A DNA stretch of 37,463 nucleotides from Burkholderiaceae bacterium (GCA_023266335.1 JAHFQJ010000019.1:1-37463); one strand, 5' to 3'; positions 1 to 9,285 are shown, numbered from the stretch's first letter. Notes: generated by a model not told the origin, from the sequence alone. A program made the numbers and translations.

Positions 1-103
1 TGTAGAAATGGTTGAACTTAGTATGAGGTTATGGGTACATGTTAATAAGCCTGAAGAATTTGCTAAATATCAGATTATTTTTAAATCAGCTATACGTATT
101 TAA
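1..103 (+). CDS. 3' end of a gene cut by the window edge; possibly MscS-type mechanosensitive channel C-terminus
   Basis: An open frame enters from the left edge and stops with TAA at 101-103, giving 33 C-terminal residues that contain ELSMRLWVHV followed by a charged helix-like tail. The pattern of a small-polar/hydrophobic strand ending in R-x-W-V resembles the last beta-strand of MscS-family channels, but 33 residues are too few to be sure. The same sequence occurs inverted at 37345-37455, so two copies of this gene point into the window from its two ends. The family call is tentative; that it is coding is better supported, because the frame and stop are identical in both copies. Confidence 0.45.
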   Translation, partial: VEMVELSMRLWVHVNKPEEFAKYQIIFKSAIRI

Positions 104-111
104 CTCTCTCA
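1..111. repeat. Left copy of a perfect 111-bp inverted repeat at the window ends
   Basis: Bases 1-111 are the exact reverse complement of 37345-37455. The repeat covers the last 33 codons of an open frame plus 8 bases beyond its stop codon. The sequences diverge immediately after base 111. The left copy is cut by the window edge, so the true repeat may be longer, perhaps a whole duplicated gene. Confidence 0.95.
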
Positions 112-154
112 TTTATTTTTAAACTATTAAAAATTTTATAATATTTTAAAGGAT

Positions 155-517
155 ATGTATGGTACTCAGTGTAAAATCAACTACAGCAACCAGCAACAAA
201 CATCAAAACAAAAATTAAATGAGGCTATTCACGTTGCTTTCGAACCATTGTCAAGATTAAACACTTTGAAGAATAGCATTACTATTAATGATAGTGCTGC
301 TAATTTTACAGATGATTCTCTTACGCAAGCAATGGATGAGATAAAAAGTATTTACGATGAATTAAAAAAAACATCTGATACTGATACGCTACAAATTCAA
401 AATCTTACTAAAAGGTATGACACTTTAATGAGTAAGGAAAATGTTACAAAAAATATAGAATTAGGCAAAGGTTTATTAGAAGAAGATGAACGGGAAAAAC
501 AATGTGCTACAATGTAG
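155..517 (+). CDS. Small unknown, possibly coiled-coil protein
   Basis: A 120-residue protein of unknown function. It is polar and lysine/glutamate-rich, with helix-forming stretches (about residues 55-95) that could form a coiled coil. It has no signal peptide or membrane segment and ends in a charged tail with a Cys near the C-terminus. The start is doubtful: the Shine-Dalgarno-like AAAGGA at 148-153 sits only one base from this ATG but five bases from a second ATG at 159 in another frame, which runs 19 codons before stopping. Either initiation here is weak, or a one-base indel near 200-215 separates the real start from the body of the gene. A clear hairpin follows at 542-571. I recognise no family. 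Confidence 0.55.
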   Translation: MYGTQCKINYSNQQQTSKQKLNEAIHVAFEPLSRLNTLKNSITINDSAANFTDDSLTQAMDEIKSIYDELKKTSDTDTLQIQNLTKRYDTLMSKENVTKNIELGKGLLEEDEREKQCATM

Positions 518-541
518 CTGTTAATAAATTTTAAACGTAGC

Positions 542-571
542 ATACTTTAATTTTTGATAAAATTAAAGTAT
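542..571. terminator. AT-rich perfect hairpin between convergent genes
   Basis: A 13-bp perfect inverted repeat (arms 542-554 and 559-571, loop TGAT) lies 24 bases after the stop of the small unknown gene and before the convergent purF. The stem is nearly all A/T, with T-rich arms. It probably contributes to termination on the plus strand, but it lacks the usual G+C core. Confidence 0.5.
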
Positions 572-578
572 AACGAAT

Positions 579-606
579 AAAAGCAGGTTGAATGCAGCTT
601 GCTTTT
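579..606 (-). terminator. Probable terminator of purF
   Basis: AAAAGCA (579-585) pairs with TGCTTTT (600-606) around a 14-base loop. On the minus strand the stem ends in a T-rich run about 20-45 bases after the purF stop codon, as expected for an intrinsic terminator. The structure could also work on the plus strand. Confidence 0.5.
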
Positions 607-623
607 GCAGTTATAACAACACA

Positions 624-2102
624 TCATAAATTTAAGTTTCTGCTATCTTCTAGCTCCTGCAGATATTCTTTTGTAATATCGCCTGTAATATAACACCCGT
701 CAAAGCATGAAGCATCAAATTCCTGAATATCTGGGTTAATATCGCTTACGGCTTTTTTAACTGCCTCTATACTTTGATAAACTAGTTTATCCGCATGAAT
801 GAATTCACAAATTTCCTCAATATTACGGTTGCTGGCAATTAATTCTTGCGAGGTCGGCATATCAATACCATATACATTCGGATATTTTACCGGCGGTGCG
901 GCTGATGCAAAAATAATATTTTTAGCTCCCGCCTGCCTTGCCATTTGCACAATTTCTAATGATGTTGTACCTCTGACAATTGAATCATCAATAATTAATA
1001 TATTTTTATCTTTAAATTCAATATTCAAAGTATTTAATTTTTGACGCACAGATTTTTTTCTAATTTCCTGCCCAGGCATAATAAAAGTTCTGCCGACATA
1101 ACGGTTTTTAAAAAAACCTTCCCGATAAGACAATCCAAGTTTGTTCGCAAGCTGCATTGCTGAAGGACGGCTTGAGTCAGGAATTGGCATAACTACATCT
1201 ATTTCACTAATATCTACATTTTTTCTAATTTCTTGAGCTAAATATTCGCCCATACGCAATCTTGCTTCATAAACAGGCACACCGTCAATACATGAATCAG
1301 GTCGTGCTAAATAAATATACTCAAATATGCACGGAACAAGTTTAGGTTCAACACCAATTTCATGCTTATTGTAGATACGTGAATTAACCTTATGCTCCAT
1401 ATCAATAAATATAGCTTCAGACGGTTTTATATCACGTTCAAATTTAAAGCCTAATCCGTCTATTGCTACAGATTCAGAAGCAAACATATAATCAATGCCA
1501 TTTTCAGTTTCATGAGAACCTAATACTAGGGGTCTAATTCCATAAGGGTCTCTAAATGCTAATAATCCATAGCCTGCGATGATAATTAGTACGCTATAAG
1601 CACCTTTTACACGGCAGTGTACTCCCTGCACTGCTTTAAATATCATTTCCGCAGTTAATGGTAATGAACTGGAATTTTTATGTAATTCATCTGCAAAAAC
1701 ATTTAATAAAATCTCTGAATCAGAGCTAGTATTAATATGCCTTCTATCATTTTCAAACATTGATTGTCTAAGTTGAGCTGTATTTGTTAAATTACCATTA
1801 TGTACTAACATTAATCCAAAAGGAGCATTAACATAAAAAGGTTGGGCTTCTTCTTCACTATCTGGATTGCCGGCTGTCGGGTAACGTACCTGCCCTAACC
1901 CAACATTACCAGGTAAAGCACGCATATTGCGGGTGCGGAAAACATCTTTAACTAAGCCATTTGCTTTGTGCATGAAAAAATTATTATTGTTCATAGTTGC
2001 TATGCCAGCTGCATCTTGCCCTCTATGCTGTAATAATAATAAGCTGTCATAAATAAACTGATTAACAGGACTATGGGAAATAATGCCGCTAATTCCACAC
2101 AT
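624..2102 (-). CDS. purF: Amidophosphoribosyltransferase
   Basis: First committed step of purine synthesis: PRPP plus glutamine gives phosphoribosylamine. The cytosolic 492-residue protein matches the usual PurF length. The N-terminal Ntn glutaminase domain begins MCGISGII, so removal of Met exposes the catalytic Cys. I therefore choose the ATG at 2102, with AAGGAAG six bases upstream, over a TTG two codons earlier. Other glutaminase motifs are LQHRGQDAAG, HNGNLTN and FRDPYGIRP. The C-terminal phosphoribosyltransferase half carries MPIPDSSRPSA and the PRPP-binding loop IIDDSIVRGTTS at about residues 370-382. It stands alone here; the cvpA partner common in proteobacteria is not adjacent. A 353-bp spacer lies upstream and convergent terminators lie downstream. 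Confidence 0.97.
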   Translation of the reverse strand: MCGISGIISHSPVNQFIYDSLLLLQHRGQDAAGIATMNNNNFFMHKANGLVKDVFRTRNMRALPGNVGLGQVRYPTAGNPDSEEEAQPFYVNAPFGLMLVHNGNLTNTAQLRQSMFENDRRHINTSSDSEILLNVFADELHKNSSSLPLTAEMIFKAVQGVHCRVKGAYSVLIIIAGYGLLAFRDPYGIRPLVLGSHETENGIDYMFASESVAIDGLGFKFERDIKPSEAIFIDMEHKVNSRIYNKHEIGVEPKLVPCIFEYIYLARPDSCIDGVPVYEARLRMGEYLAQEIRKNVDISEIDVVMPIPDSSRPSAMQLANKLGLSYREGFFKNRYVGRTFIMPGQEIRKKSVRQKLNTLNIEFKDKNILIIDDSIVRGTTSLEIVQMARQAGAKNIIFASAAPPVKYPNVYGIDMPTSQELIASNRNIEEICEFIHADKLVYQSIEAVKKAVSDINPDIQEFDASCFDGCYITGDITKEYLQELEDSRNLNL

Positions 2103-2455
2103 ATGCAACTTCCTTTTATTTAAAGTCTATACAAAAATATTTGTAAAATTTTGGAAATGAGTAAAAAAGAATGCTAAAATTACAGAGAAATATAATCAAT
2201 ACAAGTTCAAGATGTACAAGCAATTCTAAAAACAATCCGTACTTATTTTCAAAGAATAAGCTTGTATTATACTCTTTATATAAATAATGTGGAACTGTGG
2301 AAAGTTACTTTTAAGGGAGTGTTTAATTTAAGTCTATGTTTACAGTTAAAGTATTTCGGGTATCATATATCTATCCCTGCACCTTACTGTAAAACTTACT
2401 AAAATAGGCTAAGACGAAGATGAGAATATCTGAAATATTCTCAAGACTTGAAATA
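2103..2455. other. 353-bp intergenic region, no supported gene
   Basis: This region lies between the purF start and the stop of the OsmC-family gene. It is AT-rich, and only short open frames of under 40 codons without convincing ribosome-binding sites occur. It must hold the purF promoter on the minus strand, but I could not single out a clean -35/-10 pair. The one clear structure is a small hairpin at 2422-2442. Confidence 0.6.
2422..2442 (-). terminator. Hairpin downstream of the OsmC-family gene
   Basis: GAGAATAT (2422-2429) pairs with ATATTCTC (2435-2442) around CTGAA. It lies 14 bases past the stop of the minus-strand gene at 2456. The stem is short and there is no strong T-tract, so termination is only possible. 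Confidence 0.35.
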
Positions 2456-2878
2456 TTAACTTTCTATAATTTCAAAAGAATAAGTCATTTCTGCAGTTTT
2501 GGAAAGCATAGCAGCGGCGGAACAATATTTATCATGGGATAATTTTATAGCTTGTTCTACTTTATGTTTATCTAATGATTTTCCGCTGACAACAAAATGA
2601 AGTTTTATATCAGTAAATACTTTTGGGTCTGTTTCTGCCCTTTCTGCGGTAATTTTAACATCACACCCCATAATATGTTGTCTAGCTTTTTTTAAAATTA
2701 ACACAACATCAAAAGAACTACATCCAGCAGTTCCTGCTAATAAAAGTTCCATTGGACGAGGTGCTAGATTGTTTCCGCCAGCTTCTGCTGCTCCATCCAT
2801 AGCTATTATATGACCAGTTCCTGTAGAGGCAATAAAGCTCATACCTTCACTTCCCAGCCATTTCACTTTACATTCCAT
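2456..2878 (-). CDS. OsmC/YhfA-family protein, thiol-dependent peroxidase-like
   Basis: A 140-residue cytosolic protein of the OsmC/Ohr superfamily, YhfA-like branch. The hallmark helix P-x-E-L-L-L-A-G-x-x-G-C is present at residues 42-53, with the first redox Cys at position 53. The second conserved Cys is C118, in DKYCSAAAML. Glu44 and Arg41 occupy the neighbourhood of the catalytic Glu/Arg of the family. OsmC and Ohr reduce organic hydroperoxides; the substrate of YhfA-type members is poorly defined. The start has AAAGG seven bases upstream. A GlcG/HbpS-like gene ends 66 bases upstream on the same strand, so the two could be co-transcribed. Family confident, exact substrate not. Confidence 0.88.
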   Translation of the reverse strand: MECKVKWLGSEGMSFIASTGTGHIIAMDGAAEAGGNNLAPRPMELLLAGTAGCSSFDVVLILKKARQHIMGCDVKITAERAETDPKVFTDIKLHFVVSGKSLDKHKVEQAIKLSHDKYCSAAAMLSKTAEMTYSFEIIES

Positions 2879-2944
2879 TTTCTACCTTTATAAATACGCG
2901 TGATGTTATATTATTACTAATTACTACACTCTCTACACTTGAAT

Positions 2945-3340
2945 TTAGACAGCTTCTGCGCCTGCCTGAGCTACCAAATGATCCTGTTCTCCGGAACCAC
3001 CGCTAACGCCAATTGCACCAATCACTTTTCCATCTTTTATGATTGGAATTCCGCCTGCAAAAATCATGACTTTGCCGTCATTCGATGCATGAATGCCAAA
3101 AAATTGATTGCCGGATTGGCTATGTTGAGCCAATTCTTTAGTAGAAATATCAAAGGCACGTGATGTATAGGCTTTTTTAATAGAAATATCTATACTTCCA
3201 ATCCATGCATTATCCATTCTAATATGTGATATTAAATTTCCGCCGCAATCAACAACAGCAATATTCATAGGCTGGTTTATTTCTATAGATTTTTGTTCAG
3301 CAGCACCAATAATACGGCGTGCATCTGCTAATGTTAACAT
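2945..3340 (-). CDS. GlcG/HbpS-like protein (haem-degrading/DUF336 family)
   Basis: A 131-residue protein of the family that includes GlcG and the haem-binding HbpS. It shows the typical opening LTLADARRIIGAAEQKS, the strand MNIAVVDCGGNLISHIRMD with the Ala-Trp-x-x-S/A that follows, and the glycine-rich block GGIPIIKDGKVIGAIGVSGG near the C-terminus. Length matches the family. Members are small cytosolic or secreted proteins linked to haem or cofactor binding and redox sensing; no enzymatic role can be assigned here. No signal peptide is visible. It lies upstream of the OsmC-like gene on the same strand, and a joint oxidative-stress role is an inference from that pairing. Confidence 0.85.
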   Translation of the reverse strand: MLTLADARRIIGAAEQKSIEINQPMNIAVVDCGGNLISHIRMDNAWIGSIDISIKKAYTSRAFDISTKELAQHSQSGNQFFGIHASNDGKVMIFAGGIPIIKDGKVIGAIGVSGGSGEQDHLVAQAGAEAV

Positions 3341-3518
3341 ATATTTGTATCCATTCTTAAAAGATTATTCTCGCAAATATTTTTATAATAATCAAGCTTA
3401 GCCATATAATATGGGATTTCTCAATTAATATCTTAATATATTAACCTCTCATACCGCAAAATTGTCTAGGTTTTGCTTTTACTATATACTATTCAAATAC
3501 TACTAAACAAATAAAATT

Positions 3519-4676
3519 ATGCATAATAAATATGCTTTTTTGAAGGGAAAGCTGAATATATTATTTGGCGGTTTTGATATGCCGCTGCTTTTAATAATAT
3601 TAAGCTTATTTGTGATTAGTACATTTACTATTTATTCTGCAAGCATTGGAAGCCCGGTTGATATGGGTCAGCATGTAAGGAATTTATGTTTTTCAATATT
3701 TATTATATGGCTTACAGCACAAATTCCCCCAACATTAATTATGCGTTTTGCCATTCCAATATATACAATTGGTATTAGCTTATTATTAGCTGTAATGATG
3801 TTTGGTTTAATTAAAAAAGGCGCTCAACGCTGGTTAAATATTGGAATCACTTCCATACAGCCGTCAGAGCTTTTGAAAATAGCCGTACCAATGGTGCTGG
3901 CTTGGTATTATCATAAAAGAGAGCATAGCATAAAAGCAATTGATTATATTGCCGGATTAATCATTGTAGCCATTCCTTTTATCCTCATTGCTAAACAGCC
4001 GGATTTAGGCACAGCTGTGCTTGTGCTGGCGGCTGGTTTTTATGTGATATTTTTAGCTGGATTTCCATGGAAAATTATTCTGCCGCTAATTATTCTAGGA
4101 ATAATAGCAATTATTTTGATTATAAGTTTTCAGCAAACATTATGTTCACCAGAACAAACATGGCAGCCATTGCTGCATGATTATCAAAAACATAGAATTT
4201 GTACACTATTAGACCCAGCTTCTGATCCATTAGGCAAAGGGTTTCATATTCTTCAATCAATGATTGCTATTGGTTCGGGTGGAGCAACAGGCAAAGGGTG
4301 GCTAAACGGCACGCAAGCCCGATTGGAATTTATCCCGGAAAAACACACAGACTTTATATTTGCTGTTTATTCTGAAGAATTTGGATTAATTGGCAATCTA
4401 ATTTTACTCTCAATTTATATATTATTAATTTTTCGCGGTTTATTTATTGCCTCAAATGCAAATATAACATTTAGCAGGTTAATTGCAGGAGCAATTAGTT
4501 TAATGTTTTTCACTTACGCATTTGTAAATATCGGAATGGTTAGCGGCATATTACCAGTTGTCGGCGTTCCTCTTCCCATGATGAGTTATGGAGGCACGTC
4601 ATTTGTAACTCTTGGAATGTGTATTGGAATTTTAATGAGTATAGAGCGGCATAAGTCTTATGGAAAATATGGCTAA
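3519..4676 (+). CDS. rodA: Rod-shape SEDS peptidoglycan glycosyltransferase RodA
   Basis: A polytopic inner-membrane SEDS-family polymerase (385 residues, about ten membrane segments) that builds glycan strands in the elongasome together with PBP2. Family signatures are GAQRWLNIGITSIQPSELLK, the KQPDLGTA block with its catalytic-region Asp, EFIPEKHTDFIFAVYSEEFG and the C-terminal GVPLPMMSYGG. The short periplasmic loops and overall length fit RodA better than FtsW. The start is an ATG with little Shine-Dalgarno character. The gene is not next to mrdA/PBP2 or mreBCD, which are usual partners; it opens a plus-strand pair with the MORN protein. A rod-shaped or elongating cell is implied. Confidence 0.95.
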   Translation: MHNKYAFLKGKLNILFGGFDMPLLLIILSLFVISTFTIYSASIGSPVDMGQHVRNLCFSIFIIWLTAQIPPTLIMRFAIPIYTIGISLLLAVMMFGLIKKGAQRWLNIGITSIQPSELLKIAVPMVLAWYYHKREHSIKAIDYIAGLIIVAIPFILIAKQPDLGTAVLVLAAGFYVIFLAGFPWKIILPLIILGIIAIILIISFQQTLCSPEQTWQPLLHDYQKHRICTLLDPASDPLGKGFHILQSMIAIGSGGATGKGWLNGTQARLEFIPEKHTDFIFAVYSEEFGLIGNLILLSIYILLIFRGLFIASNANITFSRLIAGAISLMFFTYAFVNIGMVSGILPVVGVPLPMMSYGGTSFVTLGMCIGILMSIERHKSYGKYG

Positions 4677-4780
4677 CTGCATATTTATATTAGATTATTT
4701 TTTACCACACTTTTCAAAATATTTGCCAAATTACTGGTTTATTGGATTAAAATTATTCTTATATTAACTAAAGGTAAGTT

Positions 4781-5203
4781 ATGATTAATACATATAAAAA
4801 AACTGCATTATTTTTTACTCTATTAACTGCATTATTTTTTTCTAATGCACATGCAGATACATACAGCACAAGCAATATCAACAGCTGCAAAATACATAAT
4901 CAATTTCCTGTATCCGGAGAAACTATAGAATATGAAGGAGAATGTAAAGATGGATATGCTAATGGAGTTGGCAAAGTAAAATGGTTTGTAAACGGCAAAA
5001 TCCATCAAATAAGCGGCGGTAATTATGTAAAAGGTAAACTGGAAGGTGAATGCAGTGTCCAAGTTACCGGCAGCAAACACTCTTTTACCGGAGTGTGTAA
5101 AGATGATATGCCAAGCAACGGTACGTATATATATGAAGATGGTACTACATATAGCGGTGAGTTTGAATACGGCAGACCAAAGAAATCCGGCTTAAAAAAA
5201 TAA
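4781..5203 (+). CDS. Secreted MORN-repeat-like protein
   Basis: A 140-residue exported protein. An N-terminal signal peptide (residues 1-25) ends with SNAHA before DTYS. The mature part holds several imperfect MORN-type units: YEGECKDGYANGVGKVKW, GGNYVKGKLEGEC, FTGVCKDDMPSNGTY and YEDGTTYSGEFEYGRP. There are four Cys in the mature part that could form disulfides in the periplasm. AAAGGT lies five bases upstream of the ATG. MORN repeats form beta-hairpin stacks used for lipid or protein binding; no specific role can be given. It follows rodA by about 100 bases on the same strand. Confidence 0.75.
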   Translation: MINTYKKTALFFTLLTALFFSNAHADTYSTSNINSCKIHNQFPVSGETIEYEGECKDGYANGVGKVKWFVNGKIHQISGGNYVKGKLEGECSVQVTGSKHSFTGVCKDDMPSNGTYIYEDGTTYSGEFEYGRPKKSGLKK

Positions 5204-5263
5204 TATATTCTAAGTCTTAAAACTATATATTGTTAAGCGTACAGCGGTATAAATAGAACACAA

Positions 5264-6070
5264 TTAATTTACTAAATTTATACCATTAGGCAATATTTCT
5301 ATGATGCCGTGCTGTTGTAAAATATCTGCCAAAATAACATTAGCCTCTATACTAAAATAATTAGGAATTGATAATAAATGAATAATATCATTTGCAGAGG
5401 CTACTTTACTGTAATTGACTGCCATAGATAAATCTAGAGCTTCCGGAACTTCTATAATATAATTCTGCATTCTGCAGCGCAGCAAACCTTCTTTAGTTAA
5501 TCTTTTGGTGGCAATACAGCCAATGGTATGTGCAACACCAGAAGTTATACCTAAATTTATACAAGCACTATTCACAACTTCTAAAATACTGGTATTGCTG
5601 GTTAAAACATCTTGAAACAATAAACTAAAACTGCTGTTAGATTCTTGTGAAACCCAGTAATAATATTCATTATTTTGTTTAAAATAAGCAGTAATGCTAA
5701 TTACTGGCAATTCTAAACCGAAAAATAAAGCTCCAGATATATCAATATTACATAACTTCTGATTTAATGGACTAATTACATCAAATTCTTTTTCTTTTAA
5801 AGGCAGTACCCATTGTTTTTTAGCTAAAATATTTAAAACTTTACTGATAAAATGATTTCTGGTATTTATATCATAAGTCGCAACTGCTATATTAACAGAC
5901 CCATTACTGAACTGAAAAATATGCTTAAATTGTGCTAATGCGACCCAAGCTTGCGGACTTACCCATCCAACATGATACCCGTCAATTTTAAAAGGAATAT
6001 AGCCTTTATTAATTAAATAATCTATAGATAGATGTGCAGAAGCAAAACATTTAGAAAGCTGTTGGAGCAT
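5264..6070 (-). CDS. Degenerate DUF4743-type Nudix hydrolase relative
   Basis: A 268-residue protein. Its N-terminal part (IPFKIDGYHVGWVSP, then a hydrophobic stretch and FDVISP) and C-terminal part (FSIEANVILADILQQHGIIE) follow the layout of the DUF4743 Nudix proteins related to thiamine pyrophosphokinase-fused enzymes. In active members a Nudix box with GX5EX7REUXEEXGU lies in the middle. Here the corresponding stretch is SILEVVNSACINLGIT at about residues 159-174, and the REXXEE glutamates are gone. It is therefore probably not a Mg-dependent pyrophosphohydrolase, or it is decaying or repurposed. Its start lies 10 bases after the stop of hemJ, so the two form an operon. The family assignment rests on overall pattern and is moderately sure. 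Confidence 0.6.
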   Translation of the reverse strand: MLQQLSKCFASAHLSIDYLINKGYIPFKIDGYHVGWVSPQAWVALAQFKHIFQFSNGSVNIAVATYDINTRNHFISKVLNILAKKQWVLPLKEKEFDVISPLNQKLCNIDISGALFFGLELPVISITAYFKQNNEYYYWVSQESNSSFSLLFQDVLTSNTSILEVVNSACINLGITSGVAHTIGCIATKRLTKEGLLRCRMQNYIIEVPEALDLSMAVNYSKVASANDIIHLLSIPNYFSIEANVILADILQQHGIIEILPNGINLVN

Positions 6071-6080
6071 ATATAAAATA

Positions 6081-6491
6081 CTAAAAAGGTTTTAACACAA
6101 CTAAATATGTAATGATTAATAATAATATTACAGGGATTTCATTATACCATCTATAAAAAACATGGGAATGTTTATTGTTATTTGATGCGAAATTATATAA
6201 TATTTTTTTACAGCTATGATGGTAACCGCATAATAAAAATACAAAAAATAATTTTGCATGCATCCATGTGCCTTGCTTACCCATTTCAAAATATAGCGCT
6301 AAACCAAATGCTAATGCAAATAATGCTATTATTGTCATAAAACGGTATAACTTACTCGCCATTAACAATAATCTTTCATAAGCAATTTGGTTATTTTCTT
6401 GTGCTAAATTTACAAAAATCCTAGGCAAATAAAACAAACCTGCAAACCAGCTCACAACCATGATGATATGAAAAGTTTTTAAGTATAACAT
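6081..6491 (-). CDS. hemJ: Protoporphyrinogen IX oxidase, HemJ type
   Basis: A 136-residue inner-membrane protein with four membrane helices (about residues 5-25, 45-66, 77-97, 115-134). HemJ oxidises protoporphyrinogen IX to protoporphyrin IX in haem synthesis. Visible signatures are FHIIMVVSWFAGLFYLPR at residues 7-24, with the conserved His8 and Arg24; the W-x-H-A-K-L-F-F segment with its conserved Lys; YHHSCKK; and the C-terminal block R-W-Y-N-E-I-P and L-K-P-F. Length is normal. It is the upstream gene of a two-gene minus-strand unit with the Nudix relative. A function in haem synthesis suits the presence of a c-type cytochrome in the same window. Confidence 0.92.
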   Translation of the reverse strand: MLYLKTFHIIMVVSWFAGLFYLPRIFVNLAQENNQIAYERLLLMASKLYRFMTIIALFALAFGLALYFEMGKQGTWMHAKLFFVFLLCGYHHSCKKILYNFASNNNKHSHVFYRWYNEIPVILLLIITYLVVLKPF

Positions 6492-6618
6492 ATTATTTAT
6501 TATATTTAGTTTTTATATTATATTATAGTTTTTGAATTTAACAAATATTTAATTAAATATATGCAGTATTCAGTATATTATAAATATAAGTTATAAACAT
6601 ACTGAATAAAATTAGGAT

Positions 6619-9285
6619 TTATACTAAAGATAAAGGTGAATTTTTATTAGTTTCAATTTGAGTCATATCAAATTGTTCCAATACTTGAGGTTTAAAGCTT
6701 CTTATAATTGTTTTATAAGTTTTTAACTCAACTGGTTTATTTAAAAGTTGTTGTAGTTTATTTACATCAGTATGTACCCACAATAATTCTTTAGGTGCAA
6801 GTGATTGATTGATTACATCAATATCTTGTATAAGATTATAAGGAGTAAATTCTTTTAAAGAAATAATTTCTGCTTTTATATGATTTAAATTATTATCCAT
6901 ATTCTGCACTATATTTTCCTGCTCTTTATCAGAAAACTTTATTTGTTTAGCATACCATTCCCAAGTTAATTCTGGTTTGACTTTAGGAACATTTTGAGTA
7001 TTTTCCTCCGGCTGGATATTATTAGTAATCGATGATGTAGCAATAATTTTTTCTTTATTTACATCATTCAAGATATTACCTATAATTTCACCAGCACTTA
7101 GTTTAGAATCTAATACATTATTAGTATCTGAATTACTATCTAAAGATGATTTATTATTTTTATCTCTAGGTTTATGTTTAGATTTAGATTCTTGAGAATT
7201 TACAGGTGCTTTAAAAGCTATATCTGAAGCAGTTTCCGGTTTAGATGCAGCATTTGACTTAGTATTTACATTTGCAGCTTTGATTTGTGTGAGTAAATCT
7301 TGAGGCGAGGTTTGCTCTAACCAATCCTCACTATTAGATGGAGATGCTGCAGAGGCAGATTTATTTCTTCTGTTTTTTTTGTCATTGGGTTTTAATTCAT
7401 TAGCTGAATAATCTTGATTTTTCTTTTTCCTTAAATCCTCTTTTGAGTTTCCAATTATAATATCCCGCATAGCAGCATTTGGCATTACTTCTTCATGATA
7501 AGGTTTAGAAAAATCTTTCCTATATCCCCTGTTTTTATTTTTAGAATTATTTTGATTTTTTTCTATTTTTTCAGAAGATTTAAACTCTTTTTTTTGTTTA
7601 GTTAATTGTTTAAACCAATTAATTATTTTATTCAGCAAACTTGGTTTTTGTGAAAGAGGTGCAGGCTGCTCTGGTTTAATCATTTTAACTAACGCCTCTT
7701 TTCTAGGTTTAGGAGCTTCATCTAAAGTTTTCTTTGATGCATTAATCATCAAGTTGTCTGTATGGTAATCTATATCTGCTAATTTATAGCTTACATCTAT
7801 ATTTTCTAATCTAGAATCTTCGCTTTTTATTGCCTCAATTTTGTAATGAGGTGTTTCCATACGTTTGTTTGGAATGATAATTATATCTACTTTAAAACGG
7901 CTTTCAATTTTAACAATTTCTGCTCTTTTTTCATTCAATAAAAAGGCCGCAACTTCGATTGGTACTTGACATGTAATACTCGCCGCACTGTCTTGTAAAG
8001 ATTCTTCTTGAATAATTCTTAAAATTTGTAATGCACTTGATTCAATATCACGGATATGCCCCGTACCATTACAGCGCGGGCATGTAATATGGCTTCCTTC
8101 GCCAAGAACAGGTCTTAATCTTTGCCTTGATATTTCCATTAAGCCAAACTTAGAAATTCTTCCTATTTGAACTCTCGCTCTATCTTGATGCACCGCTTCT
8201 TTAAGCCTATTTTCTACATCCCTCTGATTTTTTTGACTTTCCATATCAATAAAATCAATTACAATTAATCCGCCAATATCACGTAATCTTAATTGACGGG
8301 ATACTTCATCGGCTGCTTCTAAATTGGTGCGCAAAGCAGTTTCTTCAATATCAGCTCCCTTATTAGCTCTAGCAGAATTTACATCTACTGAAACTAACGC
8401 TTCTGTATGGTCAATTACAATTGCACCTCCAGAAGGCAGATTTACCATTCTTGCATGAGCTGTTTCAATTTGCTGCTCTATTTTAAATCTAGAAAATAAC
8501 GGAATATCATTTTTATATTGCTTAATTTTTGCAGCATAATCAGGCATAACTAAATTTACAAAAGATGTAGCCTGTTCGTAAATTTCCGGCGTATCAATTA
8601 AAACTTCATTAATATCCGGCTGGAAATAATCACGAATAGCACGTATAACTAAACTTGATTCAAGATATATTAAAACAGGTGCTGGATTACTATTTACTGC
8701 TGTTTCAACTGCTTCCCATAATTTTAATAAATAATTTAAATCCCACTGTAATTCTTCTAAGTTGCGTCCTATTCCTGCTGTTCTTGCAATAATACTCATA
8801 CCGCTAGGGATAGAAAGCTGTGCTATCAATTCTTTTAATTCTTCTCTTTCTTCGCCTTCTATTCTTCTTGAAACACCGCCGCCTCTTGGATTATTCGGCA
8901 TAAGCACAAGGTAACGCCCAGCCAAAGAAATATATGTAGTTAAAGCTGCGCCTTTATTTCCTCTTTCTTCTTTATCCACTTGTATAATTATTTCTTGCCC
9001 CTCTTCTAATGCATCTTGTATTTTTTCTGTGCGTAAATCAATACTTTTAGTAAAGTATATTCTATTAATTTCCTTAAATGGAAGAAAGCCATGCCTGTCT
9101 TCACCGTAATCTATAAAACATGCTTCAAGTGAGGGTTCAATACGCGTAATAATACCTTTGTAGATATTACCTTTTTTTTGTTGGCGGGATGCATTTTCTA
9201 TGTCTATATCAACTAATTTTTGCCCATTGACAATTGCTACTCTTAACTCTTCTTGTTGTGTAGCATTAAATAACATTCTTTTCAT
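6619..9285 (-). CDS. rne: Ribonuclease E with long low-complexity tail
   Basis: Endoribonuclease for mRNA decay and rRNA/tRNA processing, and the scaffold of the degradosome. I start it at the ATG at 9285 ([18 protein letters not shown], the normal RNase E N-terminus) rather than 19 codons upstream, giving 888 residues. The S1 RNA-binding domain covers about 16-105. The DNase I-like catalytic part has the metal-binding aspartates in SVDVNSAR (about D301) and IDFIDM (about D344), followed by the Zn-link CPRCNGTG (about C402 and C405). From about residue 500 the protein becomes Lys/Asn/Ser-rich and low complexity, the usual layout of the RNase E scaffold arm. An 885-bp spacer lies upstream, which could include a long 5' leader; in E. 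coli rne autoregulates through its leader, and whether that holds here is unknown. Confidence 0.95.
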   Translation of the reverse strand: MKRMLFNATQQEELRVAIVNGQKLVDIDIENASRQQKKGNIYKGIITRIEPSLEACFIDYGEDRHGFLPFKEINRIYFTKSIDLRTEKIQDALEEGQEIIIQVDKEERGNKGAALTTYISLAGRYLVLMPNNPRGGGVSRRIEGEEREELKELIAQLSIPSGMSIIARTAGIGRNLEELQWDLNYLLKLWEAVETAVNSNPAPVLIYLESSLVIRAIRDYFQPDINEVLIDTPEIYEQATSFVNLVMPDYAAKIKQYKNDIPLFSRFKIEQQIETAHARMVNLPSGGAIVIDHTEALVSVDVNSARANKGADIEETALRTNLEAADEVSRQLRLRDIGGLIVIDFIDMESQKNQRDVENRLKEAVHQDRARVQIGRISKFGLMEISRQRLRPVLGEGSHITCPRCNGTGHIRDIESSALQILRIIQEESLQDSAASITCQVPIEVAAFLLNEKRAEIVKIESRFKVDIIIIPNKRMETPHYKIEAIKSEDSRLENIDVSYKLADIDYHTDNLMINASKKTLDEAPKPRKEALVKMIKPEQPAPLSQKPSLLNKIINWFKQLTKQKKEFKSSEKIEKNQNNSKNKNRGYRKDFSKPYHEEVMPNAAMRDIIIGNSKEDLRKKKNQDYSANELKPNDKKNRRNKSASAASPSNSEDWLEQTSPQDLLTQIKAANVNTKSNAASKPETASDIAFKAPVNSQESKSKHKPRDKNNKSSLDSNSDTNNVLDSKLSAGEIIGNILNDVNKEKIIATSSITNNIQPEENTQNVPKVKPELTWEWYAKQIKFSDKEQENIVQNMDNNLNHIKAEIISLKEFTPYNLIQDIDVINQSLAPKELLWVHTDVNKLQQLLNKPVELKTYKTIIRSFKPQVLEQFDMTQIETNKNSPLSLV

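Noticed and set aside
799-1044. Plus-strand frame inside purF, and similar antisense or shifted frames inside rne, xseA, gdhA, hisD, pepA and ffh
   Set aside because: All are shadows of strongly conserved genes on the other strand or frame and have no independent start signals.
2171-2290. 38-codon plus-strand frame in the purF-OsmC spacer
   Set aside because: It has a weak upstream context (AAAAAAGA), is short, and shows no protein-like pattern; it is probably chance in AT-rich DNA.
7000-7700. Possible second gene in the RNase E tail because of the abrupt change in composition
   Set aside because: The frame is continuous with the catalytic domain, and a charged low-complexity C-terminal arm is normal for RNase E.
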